64,000 nt of DNA, taken from Dermatophilus congolensis. Its GTDB lineage: Bacteria > Actinomycetota > Actinomycetes > Actinomycetales > Dermatophilaceae. Location: NCBI GenBank assembly GCA_030538115.1, contig JAUNUP010000003.1:160771-224770 (forward strand), read 5' to 3'. Shown here in pieces: positions 43,785 to 52,427 of this stretch; within the stretch, counting starts at the first letter, position 1; the number at the start of each line of letters is the position of its first letter. The translations under genes were made by a program, and so were the position numbers. A model generated the notes under the pieces. That model was not told the DNA's origin. It worked only from the letters and a program-made list of their open reading frames with translations, and did not search any database.

Positions 43785-44423
43785 TCACTCCCCGTCAGAG
43801 GTGAGCACGAACGCGAGCAGCCATTCGCGGTGCCAGGCGTGCAGGCGGTCGCGCTCCCAACCGAGGGAGGTCAGGTCGAGGTAGGAGGCGGGCGAGCCGA
43901 GGAGCCAGATGCGCTCGCGGGCCTCGTCGACCGGGACTCGCAGCCATCCGTGCTGGTCCCAGTGGGCGGCGGCGTTCGCTGCTCCGGTCATCCGCTCGGC
44001 TGCCGTGGTCTGCAGGAACGCGGCGAGTTCGGGCTCCCCCGCCCGAGCCCCGAGAGCCAATGCCATGACGGGCGCGCTCCTGGCCTGAATGGTCAGCGCG
44101 TGCGCGGCCCAGGCGTCGGCGGCCTCGGCCGGAGTCGCCGCCGCGATGAGCCGCGCGATCCCCTCCCGCTCGGCGATCGGGATCTCGCGGTCGTCCCCGG
44201 CGATACGCACGTCGTAGACCGCCTTGAGCAGCGCAGCCTTGCCGCCGAAGCCCTTGTAGATCGTCTCCTGCGAGACGCCCGCTTCGGTGGCGACCTTGCG
44301 GATGGTCGTGCCAGCCCACCCCTCCGCGAGCAGGAGGCGCTCGGCGGCAGCGACGACACGTCGCCTCGTGGCTGCCGCCGCTTCGGCTCTTGACGTTCCG
44401 CGTGCGACAGAGGACTCTTTCAT
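43785..44423 (-). CDS. TetR-family transcriptional regulator
   Basis: TetR protein of 212 residues: HTH TTIRKVATEAGVSQETIYKG, then FGGKAALLKAVYD and an Ala-rich helical effector domain. The ATG at 44423 lies inside a 28-bp perfect palindrome shared with the divergent cyclase-like gene, so it almost certainly represses both. No other gene is close on its strand. Confidence 0.92.
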   Translation of the reverse strand: MKESSVARGTSRAEAAAATRRRVVAAAERLLLAEGWAGTTIRKVATEAGVSQETIYKGFGGKAALLKAVYDVRIAGDDREIPIAEREGIARLIAAATPAEAADAWAAHALTIQARSAPVMALALGARAGEPELAAFLQTTAAERMTGAANAAAHWDQHGWLRVPVDEARERIWLLGSPASYLDLTSLGWERDRLHAWHREWLLAFVLTSDGE

Positions 44424-44444
44424 TACAGTCCACTGTAATGAAAG
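44417..44444. promoter_or_regulatory. 28-bp palindromic TetR operator
   Basis: CTTTCATTACAGT-CC-ACTGTAATGAAAG: perfect 13-bp arms. The tetR start codon lies in the left arm and the divergent gene's ATG is 10 bp to the right. It is one of the clearest operators in the window. Confidence 0.85.
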
Positions 44445-44454
44445 GGGCGGGACG

Positions 44455-44979
44455 ATGCACACAGACACACACAAGGACATCGCGGTCCGGAGTCTGCACG
44501 CGATGGCGACCGACAGCCCTGACGCCTTCGACGGCCTCATCCACCCGGAGGCGACGAACCGTGAGGCGATCCACGAGCCTCCCGCCTGCCGGGGCCGGGG
44601 CACCGCGGCCTTCGAGGCCACGGCCCGCTGGCTGCAGGAGGCCTGGAGCGACATCGCCTTCACGGTGGAGGAGTGCATCGCACAGGACGACCTCGTCGTC
44701 ACCCACGGCACGATGTCGGGCCGGCACACCGGCCCCTTTACCGTCTTCACGCCGGAAGGCCAGGTGGCGCAGGTGTTTCCGGCCACCGGCCGAAGGTTTC
44801 ACGTGAATCATGCCCACTTCTTCCGACTGCGCGACGGCCTGATCGTGGAGCACTGGGCCGTGCGCGACGACCGCGCCCTGGCCGAACAACTCGGCTGGGC
44901 ACCTCCCACTCCGCTGTACGCGCTGCGCATGACGCTCGCGACCCGCAGCGCCCGGCGCGGCGACGGACGATCGCGCTGA
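44455..44979 (+). CDS. SnoaL-like polyketide cyclase/ester cyclase
   Basis: NTF2-fold protein of 174 residues resembling the SnoaL/ester-cyclase family: [50 protein letters not shown], and the late [19 protein letters not shown]. The fold supports aldol or ester cyclisation or simple ligand binding. AGGGGCGG precedes the ATG. It is under a TetR palindrome. Confidence 0.85.
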   Translation: MHTDTHKDIAVRSLHAMATDSPDAFDGLIHPEATNREAIHEPPACRGRGTAAFEATARWLQEAWSDIAFTVEECIAQDDLVVTHGTMSGRHTGPFTVFTPEGQVAQVFPATGRRFHVNHAHFFRLRDGLIVEHWAVRDDRALAEQLGWAPPTPLYALRMTLATRSARRGDGRSR

Positions 44980-45077
44980 AATCTGATCCTTCGCGAGAAC
45001 ACGGCCGGCGACGGGCTACGGAACCGCTGCGCCGCCCCTCTGAGGCGCAGCTCGAGTCGCATGGGCACAATGCGGCC

Positions 45078-45413
45078 ATGGATATCGCGCGCTCCATCGC
45101 CCTGTTCGTCGTGGCGGCCATCGCCGAGATCGGCGGGGCCTGGCTGGTGTGGCAAGGGATTCGCGAGGACAGGGGCTGGATCTGGATCGGGGCCGGCGTC
45201 ATCGCGCTGGGGCTCTACGGCTTCGTCGCCACGCTGCAGCCCGACGCGAACTTCGGCCGCATCCTCGCCGCCTACGGAGGGGTCTTCGTCGCAGGTTCGC
45301 TGCTGTGGGGAATGGCGATGGACGGTTTCCGCCCCGACCGCTACGACGTGATCGGCGCCCTGGTCTGCCTGGCAGGCGTCGCCGTCATCATGTACGCCCC
45401 CCGAACCGCCTGA
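45078..45413 (+). CDS. YnfA/UPF0060 family membrane protein
   Basis: Four-helix membrane protein of 111 residues: [19 protein letters not shown], then [39 protein letters not shown] and [16 protein letters not shown]. This is the YnfA family, small multidrug resistance-like proteins whose transport role is unproven. The ATG at 45078 fits the family's start. It is 98 bp behind the cyclase-like gene. Confidence 0.92.
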   Translation: MDIARSIALFVVAAIAEIGGAWLVWQGIREDRGWIWIGAGVIALGLYGFVATLQPDANFGRILAAYGGVFVAGSLLWGMAMDGFRPDRYDVIGALVCLAGVAVIMYAPRTA

Positions 45414-45451
45414 GTCGACCGCACACGTGACTGCGGTGAGACTGGGTCGTA

Positions 45452-46162
45452 ATGGATACCGCACTCTTCCTGGCCTTCGCTCTCGCCTACCTGGTGCTTC
45501 TCGTGTGGGGAGTGATCCTGGCAAAGCGGCACGAGTGGTGGACTCCCGCGAATCTGCCGCTCCTCGTGGTGGCCGGGCTCGTCTACGACAACGCGATCAT
45601 CGGGCTGGGCCGCTGGATCGGGGAGGGCGAGCTACTGGAGGCGGCCAACGTGTTGCGCTTCTGGATCCACGCGTTCGTCACGCCCGTGCTGGTTGCGTGG
45701 GGTCTGCACACGCTGCGGCGGGCAGGGTTCAGGTGGGCGCAGGCCGCCTGGTACCAGGTCGTCTCCATCGCAGCGGTGCTCGTGCTCGTCGTCATCGAGC
45801 TGCTCACCGAGGTGCGCGGTCTGCAGATCGAGCCCGCCTGGGAGTACGGGGTGCTCTCCTACGGCAACGCTGCCCCTAGTGGCGGCCCGCCCGTCATGGT
45901 GCTGGTGGTCGCATTCGTGCTGCTCACAGTGGGCGCCGTGCTCTGGTGGAAGCGCGGGTGGCCGTGGCTGTTCGTGGGCGCGCTCCTCATGACGATCGGC
46001 AGCGCTGTCGAGGTGCCCGTCGACAGCGGAGCGGTGACGAATGCGTTCGAGCTGACCCTCATCATCTCGATCATGGCCACGAAGGCACACCAAGACCGCG
46101 CCGCAGTCGCTCTGGCCCGTACGCGGAGGGAGGCGCCGGGTGATCCTCTCCAAGGAGCGTGA
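45452..46162 (+). CDS. Seven-helix membrane protein of unknown function
   Basis: Membrane protein of 236 residues with about seven hydrophobic segments separated by short loops (FLAFALAYLVLLVWGVILAK first; GWPWLFVGALLMTIGSAVEV late). No family is recognised. Its last 23 bases overlap the start of the Imm5-like gene, so the two are translated together. Confidence 0.75.
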   Translation: MDTALFLAFALAYLVLLVWGVILAKRHEWWTPANLPLLVVAGLVYDNAIIGLGRWIGEGELLEAANVLRFWIHAFVTPVLVAWGLHTLRRAGFRWAQAAWYQVVSIAAVLVLVVIELLTEVRGLQIEPAWEYGVLSYGNAAPSGGPPVMVLVVAFVLLTVGAVLWWKRGWPWLFVGALLMTIGSAVEVPVDSGAVTNAFELTLIISIMATKAHQDRAAVALARTRREAPGDPLQGA

Positions 46163-46655
46163 CCCGAGGCTCGTGACGATCCGGCGCGGAGGCTCGCTCA
46201 CCGATGCCGATCATCACCTTCTCGCGGAGTGGGCTGCGGCGTGCGCCGAGCACGTATTGCCGCTGTTCGAGCAGGCACAACCGGATGACGGGCGCCCCCG
46301 CGACGCGATCGAGGCGACGCGTGCCTGGGCACGCGGCGAAATCGCCATGATGAAGGCCCGCGCTCTCGGCGGCCACGCGATGGGAGCGGCCCGACCGCTG
46401 AGCGGGGCGGCCCGGTTCGCGGCGTACGCCTCCGGGCAGGCGGCGTGTGTGGGGCACGTCGCCGAGCACGCCCTGGGGGCCGCCGCCTACGCCATCAAGT
46501 CCGTGCGCGCTGCCGCCCCACCTGACGACTCGCTGGAGGCGGGTCGGCGCGAACGTGACTGGCAGCGAGAGCAACTCCCCGCCGCCATCCGCGACCTCGT
46601 GCTCGACGACCAGCACCGACGCAATCACCTCTGCTGGTCGGTCTTCGAAGACTGA
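46140..46655 (+). CDS. Imm5-like putative immunity protein
   Basis: Helical protein of 171 residues resembling proteins annotated as putative immunity proteins (Imm5, from memory): LLAEWAAACAEHVLPLFEQ, DAIEATRAWARGEIAMMKAR, RAAHAMGAARPL-type Ala-rich helices, a SGQAACVGHVAEHALGAAAY helix and a C-terminal RNHLCWSVFED. Such proteins may protect against polymorphic toxins, but no toxin is nearby. The GTG start follows GGAGGGAGG within the upstream gene. Confidence 0.72.
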   Translation: MILSKERDPRLVTIRRGGSLTDADHHLLAEWAAACAEHVLPLFEQAQPDDGRPRDAIEATRAWARGEIAMMKARALGGHAMGAARPLSGAARFAAYASGQAACVGHVAEHALGAAAYAIKSVRAAAPPDDSLEAGRRERDWQREQLPAAIRDLVLDDQHRRNHLCWSVFED

Positions 46656-46766
46656 GCCCGATCCGCCGACTGCCGATTCTCACGAAGCTTCTGTCGATTT
46701 CGGGTGGGCTCGCGCGACATCATGGTGACGGCGACCGACGCCGTCGGAGCGAGATGGAGGTCACCC

Positions 46767-47117
46767 ATGCAGTACCTGGTGTTGCTGATCGGCGACGGCG
46801 AGGAGCCCCAGTGGGCCACGCTCACCCCGGAGCAGCAGGGCGCGACGATGCAGAAGTTCGCCGACTTCGGAGCCGTATGCGAGCAGACGGAGGGCGTGGA
46901 GATCCTCGCAGGCGAGGCTCTGAACGAGGCCGGGCACACGATGATCCGCTACGAGGGCGGGCGCCAGCTCGTCACCGAGGGACCTTACGCGGAGGCCGTC
47001 GAGGGTCTCGGCGGGTTCTACCTGGTCGAAGCCCCCGACTTCGACACGCTGCGTGAGGTGATCAAGGCCCTGCCCGCCTACGACATCCAGGTGACCCCGG
47101 TCGCCGACATGTCGTAG
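46767..47117 (+). CDS. YCII/DGPF-family protein
   Basis: Small YCII-like protein of 116 residues: MQYLVLLIGDGEEPQW at the start and TEGPYAEAVEGLGGFYLVEA (the DGPF-type segment) near 75-95. Such proteins are routinely encoded next to ECF42 sigma factors, and here the sigma gene starts 2 bp after this stop. The biochemical role is unproven. ATGGAGG precedes the ATG. Confidence 0.9.
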   Translation: MQYLVLLIGDGEEPQWATLTPEQQGATMQKFADFGAVCEQTEGVEILAGEALNEAGHTMIRYEGGRQLVTEGPYAEAVEGLGGFYLVEAPDFDTLREVIKALPAYDIQVTPVADMS

Positions 47118-47119
47118 CC

Positions 47120-48379
47120 GTGCACCGGCGGGGGCTTCTCGAGCGGGTTCACCGCGAGTCGTGGGGTCGGCTGCTGGGAGGGCTGATCGCCCGGACCGGC
47201 CGCGCCGATCTCGCCGAGGATGCCCTCGCCGAGGCCTTCGCGGCGGCGGCCGCCCAGTGGCCCACCGACGGTGAACCGCGTAACCCCGAGGGCTGGCTGA
47301 TGACGACGGCGCGGCGCCGCGTACTCGACGCCATCCGGGCCGAGGGAACACTGCGGGCCAAAGCGCATCTACTGGCCTCCGCGGAGGTGATCGACCATGC
47401 AACTGACCAGGTCACAGTGGATTCGGACGCCCTCGCTCCGGATGATGACGACCGGCTCCGGTTGCTGCTTCTCGCGACCCACCCGGCGCTGGCACCCGAG
47501 TCGCGGGCGGCGCTCGCGTTGCGGTTCGTGCTCGGCGTGCCCACCGAGCAGATCGCCCGTCTCTTCCTCGTGCCGACCCCGACCATGGCGGCCCGGCTCA
47601 CGCGCGCCAAGAAGCGGATCACGGCGGCCGGACTCCCCTTCGCAATGCCCGCCGATGCCGAGCTACCGGAGCGGATCGACGACGTCGCGCGCGCCATCCT
47701 GCTGGCTTTCACGGCCGGGTACGCGCCCGGTGACGAGCACGTCGTGCGTATCGACGTCGCCGGTGAGGCGGTGCGGCTCGCCACCGTGGCGCATGGGGCG
47801 ATGCCTGCGGCGGAGGTGTTCACGGCGTTGACGGCCCTTGTCACGCTGCAGCACAGCCGGCGCGCCGCGCGTTGCCGCGGCGATGACGCCGGCGGAGACC
47901 TGGTGCTGCTCGAACACCAGGACCGCACCCTCTGGCACCACGACGAGATCGAGCGCGGCCTCACGCTCCTCGCAATGCTCGAGCCCGGAACCGGCTACCG
48001 GGAGGAGTTGCGTCTCCAGGCTGTGATCGCTGCGGTACACGCGATGGCCCCGACGGCGCGCGACACCGACTGGGCCATGATCGCTCGCGCCTACAGGCGG
48101 CTGGAGGCGCTGACCGGCTCCCCCATCGTGCGGCTCAACCGCGCCGTCGCGCTGGCCGAGGTACAGGGCCCGCAAGCCGGACTGGCACTGCTGCAAGCGG
48201 TCTCCGAGGCACTCCCCGATCACCACCGGGTTTCGCTGGCCAGGGCCGAGTTCCTGCGCCGAGACGGACTACTCACCGAGGCGGCGCAGGCCTACGAGAC
48301 CGCCCTCACCCAGTGCCCGCCCGGAGCCGAGTACCGCCACATCGAGGCCCGGCTCCGTGAACTGAACAGCCCGACATGA
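47120..48379 (+). CDS. ECF sigma factor, ECF42-type with C-terminal extension
   Basis: Sigma factor of 419 residues. Sigma region 2 (ARTGRADLAEDALAEAFAAA, NPEGWLMTTARRRVLDAIR) and region 4 (ALRFVLGVPTEQIARLFLVP) occupy the first 170 residues. The next 250 (DUF6596/SnoaL-like, helical TPR-like) are the long extension typical of the ECF42 group, which replaces a separate anti-sigma factor. Partnership with the YCII gene is a known hallmark. The GTG start is translationally coupled. Target genes are usually the YCII operon itself. Confidence 0.92.
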   Translation: MHRRGLLERVHRESWGRLLGGLIARTGRADLAEDALAEAFAAAAAQWPTDGEPRNPEGWLMTTARRRVLDAIRAEGTLRAKAHLLASAEVIDHATDQVTVDSDALAPDDDDRLRLLLLATHPALAPESRAALALRFVLGVPTEQIARLFLVPTPTMAARLTRAKKRITAAGLPFAMPADAELPERIDDVARAILLAFTAGYAPGDEHVVRIDVAGEAVRLATVAHGAMPAAEVFTALTALVTLQHSRRAARCRGDDAGGDLVLLEHQDRTLWHHDEIERGLTLLAMLEPGTGYREELRLQAVIAAVHAMAPTARDTDWAMIARAYRRLEALTGSPIVRLNRAVALAEVQGPQAGLALLQAVSEALPDHHRVSLARAEFLRRDGLLTEAAQAYETALTQCPPGAEYRHIEARLRELNSPT

Positions 48380-48434
48380 CGGGGCGATCGGCTTCGTGAC
48401 ATCGAGTCGCCTTACCGTCTGACCGCTTGTGCGA

Positions 48435-48502
48435 CTCGGTACCGATGCTGGTGTCAACGAACACGCCACGGGGCGATTGTTGACACCAGCATCGGTACCG
48501 AG
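48435..48502. repeat. Long hairpin, family B copy 1
   Basis: A perfect 24-bp inverted repeat: left arm 48435-48458 (CTCGGTACCGATGCTGGTGT plus CAAC), right arm 48479-48502, loop 48459-48478 (GAACACGCCACGGGGCGATT). A second copy at 53668 has the same loop but for one base. Conservation of the loop argues for more than a terminator. It lies between convergent genes. Confidence 0.85.
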
Positions 48503-48547
48503 AAGCGCCCGCTTTCGATAGCCCAGACGGAGTCCGGCTTGCGGGAG

Positions 48548-50002
48548 TCAGCCGGTCGACTCCCGGTGGATGTGTGCCGTGGCGCCGTCCATGGTGATCC
48601 GGGTCCCGTCTGGGTAGATGGTGGTTGCGTCGGGTACGGAGAGGATCGCCGGGATGCCGAGTTCGCGAGCGACGATCGCGGCGTGCGAGAGCAGCCCACC
48701 GGTCTCGGTGATGATGCCGTCCGCGTGAGCGAACAGGGGTGTCCAGGCGGGGTCGGTGGCACGGCAGACGATGATGTCGCCGGGCCGCATCCGGTGGAAA
48801 TCCTTCGGCCCGACCAGAACTCGGGTGGGCCCGGTCGCCGATCCCGGGCTGGCAGGGATGCCCTGCACGTGAAGACCCGACCCCGGAGTCTCATGGCCGC
48901 GGGTTCGCTGCCCCGGGCGTTGCCGGCCATCGTGTTCCGCCCCCCGCTCGTGGAGTTCCAGCACTGGGACTCCTGGCTCGATGGGTGCTTCCCCCAGGAG
49001 TCCCGGCGCGCTGGGCCGCTGTTCGTCGGGTCGCGGTCGGGTCAGATGGGCCGTGATGGGGCGGGCTTGGATCGTGTGGATACGGTCGCCTTCGATGGCC
49101 CATTCGATGTCGGCCGGGTAGCCGAGGATCGTCGCGATGCGCGCGCCGAGGCGGTCGAGGTCGAGCACCGTCGCGTCATCGAGACAGGGCTGGCCGCTCC
49201 CGGAGAGCCGTGTGGTGTGCGGCCGGTCGCCGCGATGGTCAGGGCAGGGCTCATCGCGCGCGGGGAGCGATGTGGTGTGCAGGCGGTCCTCGCGGCGGTC
49301 GAGGCGATGGGTGAGGGTGCCCGTCCGGCGGGTGATGATGCCGATGTCGTCCAAGGTCCAGGAGTCGGGGGTGATCTGGCCGCTGACCAGCGGCTCGCCC
49401 AGCCCGAGGGTGGCTTCGATGACTCGCGTGGTCTGGGTGTGGGCCTGGGTGAACAGCACGCCGGAGACGTCGGGGTCGATGAGCCGTTGCACCAGCACGG
49501 CCATCGCCGGCGGCTCGTCGGCCGACGATGGCAGTCGGCTGCGGTACGCGACGGCACGGGGCGAGTGCAGAGAAGCCCAGCACCGAGCGACGGCTGCCGC
49601 AACGGCCTCCGTGCCGCGAACTGCCAGGAAACTGTCGTGCTGTCCCGCTGCTGAGGACGCAGCACCGTCCTCGCCGGTGCCCGACGAGCGGACCGCCACG
49701 AAGCCGGCATCCTCTCCACCGAGGAGGCGGCGCAGGTGCCCGGCGATGGCCTCGACCAGCCGGGCGTCCGGTGGCCGTGGCTCGCCCTCTACCTCGACGG
49801 TGTCGCCGTCAGCCGTGTCGCCGTCCAGGTGAAGACCGTCGAGGTGGTGGCGTTCGGGGTGGTGGCGTCGGTATTCGCTCACGGGGATGACGAACCCGTC
49901 AGGCACGTCGATGCCCGCACGCATCAACTGGGCAAGGATGCTCGCCTTGCCCCCGCTCGTGGCGGGGGTGGCGTCGCGCAGCGCCAGAATCGTCTCGTTC
50001 AC
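48548..50002 (-). CDS. PEP/pyruvate-binding enzyme, two-domain
   Basis: Protein of 484 residues. Residues 1-310 are a PPDK-type ATP-binding domain (GGKASILAQLMRAGIDVPDG, FVAVRSSGTGEDGA, EWAIEGDRIHTIQARP). After a variable linker, residues 390-480 are the swivelling phosphohistidine domain (GGLLSHAAIVARELGIPAI, His as phospho-carrier). This is the layout of rifampin phosphotransferase without its large antibiotic-binding middle domain. It could phosphorylate an unknown acceptor. The GTG at 50002 overlaps the upstream gene's stop. Confidence 0.8.
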   Translation of the reverse strand: MNETILALRDATPATSGGKASILAQLMRAGIDVPDGFVIPVSEYRRHHPERHHLDGLHLDGDTADGDTVEVEGEPRPPDARLVEAIAGHLRRLLGGEDAGFVAVRSSGTGEDGAASSAAGQHDSFLAVRGTEAVAAAVARCWASLHSPRAVAYRSRLPSSADEPPAMAVLVQRLIDPDVSGVLFTQAHTQTTRVIEATLGLGEPLVSGQITPDSWTLDDIGIITRRTGTLTHRLDRREDRLHTTSLPARDEPCPDHRGDRPHTTRLSGSGQPCLDDATVLDLDRLGARIATILGYPADIEWAIEGDRIHTIQARPITAHLTRPRPDEQRPSAPGLLGEAPIEPGVPVLELHERGAEHDGRQRPGQRTRGHETPGSGLHVQGIPASPGSATGPTRVLVGPKDFHRMRPGDIIVCRATDPAWTPLFAHADGIITETGGLLSHAAIVARELGIPAILSVPDATTIYPDGTRITMDGATAHIHRESTG

Positions 50003-50658
50003 CCCTCGGCGTCGCCGGGACGGTTGCGGCACGCGCTGCTGAGTAGGTCTTGGTGCAGCTCAGCCCACACGACGTGGCAGGAGAGCAGCCCGATGCCGGT
50101 CACCCAGCCGAGCCCCTCCCGTCTCGCACGGTCGAGCGCGGCCGTGAACTGGGAGGGGTAGCGGCCGAACCTCGGCAACACCGAGATGAGCTCGGCGAGC
50201 ACTTCGCGCAGACCGGCTTCGATCGAGGTCAGCGTGGTGAGGAGCGCGTCGATGTGCTCGGGATCCGCAGTGGCGGAGCCGGTGGCCTCCGGCGACGTCG
50301 ACTGGAGTTGCCAGCGCGAGACCGTCTCGACGAATTGCGTGTTGAGCGGCTCGAACGCGTCGAGGGTCGCTTCGAGAACCGCGAGCGCACTGCGGTCTGC
50401 GGTTTCGTCGCGGAGCAATACCGCGAGCCGCGCCGCGCCGGCCTCCGTGATGATCCATCCCGAGCTGTCACCGAAGCTGAACCACTCGACGTGCTCGGCG
50501 ACCTGCGCCTGGGTCACGAGATCGTCGAGCATTTCGTCGGGCACAAAGGCGCGGTCGAGGATCGCGTCGCGGTCGGCCATCCCCGCCAATCGGATCGCTT
50601 GAAGCACCAGAAGCTCCTTCGGGCTGCTGTGATCAGGCACGAACATCACCTCTGACAC
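49999..50658 (-). CDS. Unknown helical protein paired with the PEP-binding enzyme
   Basis: Protein of 219 residues. The first 80 look like a winged-helix (KELLVLQAIRLAGMADRDAI, VEWFSFGDSSGWIITEAGAA), so it may be a regulator or adaptor. The rest is helical with no recognised motif. Its stop overlaps the PEP-enzyme start by 4 bp, so the two act together. The GTG start is uncertain; an ATG at 50646 is possible. Confidence 0.7.
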   Translation of the reverse strand: MSEVMFVPDHSSPKELLVLQAIRLAGMADRDAILDRAFVPDEMLDDLVTQAQVAEHVEWFSFGDSSGWIITEAGAARLAVLLRDETADRSALAVLEATLDAFEPLNTQFVETVSRWQLQSTSPEATGSATADPEHIDALLTTLTSIEAGLREVLAELISVLPRFGRYPSQFTAALDRARREGLGWVTGIGLLSCHVVWAELHQDLLSSACRNRPGDAEG

Positions 50659-50695
50659 GATCGGAGGCGGCCCCGGGCCGCCACGGAGGGATCAC

Positions 50696-51034
50696 CTACA
50701 GGTCCATCAGGAGGACGAGCGTTTCGCGAATCTCACCGAGCACCACCGGGCCCACATTGCCTGTGCGCTGCACAATGCGCGATGTGGCCACCGACCGCAC
50801 ATGCTGGCACTGCGCCGCCGACCTCGCGGCCAACCCGTTGCCTTCGTCGGGATCGATAGGCACTTCGGCGCCGCTGTCTCGAATCGTCCGGGTCAGTGGA
50901 ACAACCTGAACCACATTGGGTCCACCTCGCAGAACCCCCTCCGCGGTCACCACGACGGCCGGGCGACGAAGCCCCGCTTCGCTCCCGGCGGGAGGCCCCA
51001 GATCCAACTCGACGACGTCACCCGGCGTCAGCAT
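50696..51034 (-). CDS. mazF: MazF/PemK-type toxin
   Basis: Endoribonuclease toxin of 112 residues: N-terminal GDVVELDLGPPAGSEAGLRR then PAVVVT, conserved NVVQVVPLTRTIR, and C-terminal RTGNVGPVVLGEIRETL. The fold is that of MazF/PemK mRNA interferases. It overlaps the antitoxin gene by 17 bp, downstream of it. It is probably autorepressed with its antitoxin at 51234-51255. Confidence 0.92.
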   Translation of the reverse strand: MLTPGDVVELDLGPPAGSEAGLRRPAVVVTAEGVLRGGPNVVQVVPLTRTIRDSGAEVPIDPDEGNGLAARSAAQCQHVRSVATSRIVQRTGNVGPVVLGEIRETLVLLMDL

Positions 51035-51215
51035 CCAGCCACTCCGCCTCGTCGTCGGAGAGGGGAGCCGCGAGATCCCGACCCATGCCGTCTTGGCGAA
51101 GAGCCCGGATCGCCCGGCTCACCGTCTCGTCGATCGTCTCGTGGCGCTCGGCCGCCAATCGGGTCACGCGCGCATGCGTCTCCCGGCTGATACGGATCGT
51201 CGTCGTTTCGGCCAT
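51018..51215 (-). CDS. mazE: RHH antitoxin of the MazF locus
   Basis: Antitoxin of 65 residues: ribbon-helix-helix (TTTIRISRETHARVTRLAAE, then ETIDETVSRAIRALRQ) and an acidic tail (PLSDDEAEWLDADAG) that would mask the toxin. The ATG at 51215 is chosen by homology. An 8-bp-arm palindrome lies 18 bp upstream. Confidence 0.9.
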   Translation of the reverse strand: MAETTTIRISRETHARVTRLAAERHETIDETVSRAIRALRQDGMGRDLAAPLSDDEAEWLDADAG

Positions 51216-51233
51216 GCCCACAACGGTAACCTT

Positions 51234-51255
51234 CTGTAGACCGATCCGTCTACAG
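51234..51255. promoter_or_regulatory. mazEF operator
   Basis: CTGTAGAC-CGATCC-GTCTACAG, perfect 8-bp arms, 18 bp before the antitoxin ATG. The arms are AT-containing and likely overlap the -10 element. Autoregulation is inferred. Confidence 0.65.
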
Positions 51256-51462
51256 CTCGCTGTCGAACCGATCAACCATCACATCGCGCATGGCAATCAC
51301 AGTGTCTTGAAACGGTTCTCATCGTCCCTTCACATCGGGTTGCAACGGTCGCAGTAACCGGCGCGTCGGTGCCGGGATCAGAACCGGAACGACTCAGCGC
51401 GCATGCCCCCTGCCCTTCGGGCCGGTGAGCGACGCGCGCGCCGCCAGCACTGGAGGACGACC

Positions 51463-52260
51463 ATGACTTCAGACCCCTCGAATCACCAGACCGTCCCGAC
51501 CGAGACCAAGTCGCCGCAAGCAGCCTCCCCGGGGCTGCAGCGCCGCACGCTCCTGACCGGCGCTGCCAGCGCAGCCGCATTGTTGACCGTGGCCGGGGCC
51601 GCCCCCGCCGTTGCAGCACCGATGGGCAAGACGAGCCCGCGCGCCGTCAACCCGCAGATCCGCCGCAACGAGGCGCTCAAGGTGCGCATCGACGCCACGA
51701 AGGCGCAGGCCAAGGTGCGCCCGCCGCAACACCCGACCAACGGCGACGACTTGCGCTACCCGACCAAGTTCGCCAGCTTCACCAAGGGCCTGCCGCACAG
51801 CGAGGCCGGCGAGGTAGACCTCAAGGCGTACACGGCGCTGGTCAAGGCCGTCTCGACCGGCAACCCCGACGACTTCGAGAAGATCCCGCTCGGAGGCACG
51901 CGCAAGTTGGTGAACCCGCAGTCGGGTTTCGCGTTCACCCTCGAGGGCATCGACCCATGGTCGCTCGCCACGCCTCCGGCGTACACCTTCGCCAGTGAAG
52001 ACCAGGCGGCTGAGGCCGCCGAGGTCTACTGGATGGCGCTCACCCGCGACATCCCGTTCGCGCAGTACGGCGACGAGCCGGTCACGCGGGCCGCGATCGC
52101 CGACCTCAACCGTTTCGCCCGATACCGCGGAGTCGACGCCAAGAGCCTGTTCCGGGTGCACTCGCCCGCGAGCCCGGGCATGCTGGCCGGCCCGTACATG
52201 TCGCAGTTCCTCACGCTCGACAGCCTGACGACCTTCGACGGCACAAGGATCACCATCTGA
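51463..52260 (+). pseudogene. Truncated vanadium-dependent haloperoxidase
   Basis: An open frame of 265 residues: a Tat signal (QRRTLLTGAASAAALLTVAG), then the N-terminal half of an actinobacterial vanadium haloperoxidase (GGTRKLVNPQSGFAFTLEG, VYWMALTRDIPFAQYGDEPV, GPYMSQFL). Full proteins are around 500-600 residues; the PAP2-like vanadate-binding half with its catalytic His and Arg is missing, and the frame ends TTFDGTRITI-stop. The start follows GGAGGAC. The product, if made, is an inactive exported fragment. Confidence 0.7.
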
Positions 52261-52377
52261 TCCGCACCTCGTACTGATCACGCATCGTCCCAGGCGGGCC
52301 GACCCCCGGCTCACGGTCGGCCCGCCTGCGGAGCGGACGCGCCCATGGCCGATACCCGGGCCGTTTCGCGCGACAGG

Positions 52378-52395
52378 TATACCCCTGGGGGTATA
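52378..52395. promoter_or_regulatory. CsoR/CstR-type operator of the sulfur transporter
   Basis: TATACCCC-TG-GGGGTATA, perfect 8-bp arms, 32 bp before the first transporter ATG. It has the same form as the copper ATPase site at 30677. In sulfur operons the cognate repressor is usually CstR, which senses persulfide. The regulator gene is not in the window. Confidence 0.75.
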
Positions 52396-52427
52396 TGGTG
52401 ATTCGACCTCCCATGAAAGGAGTCGTC

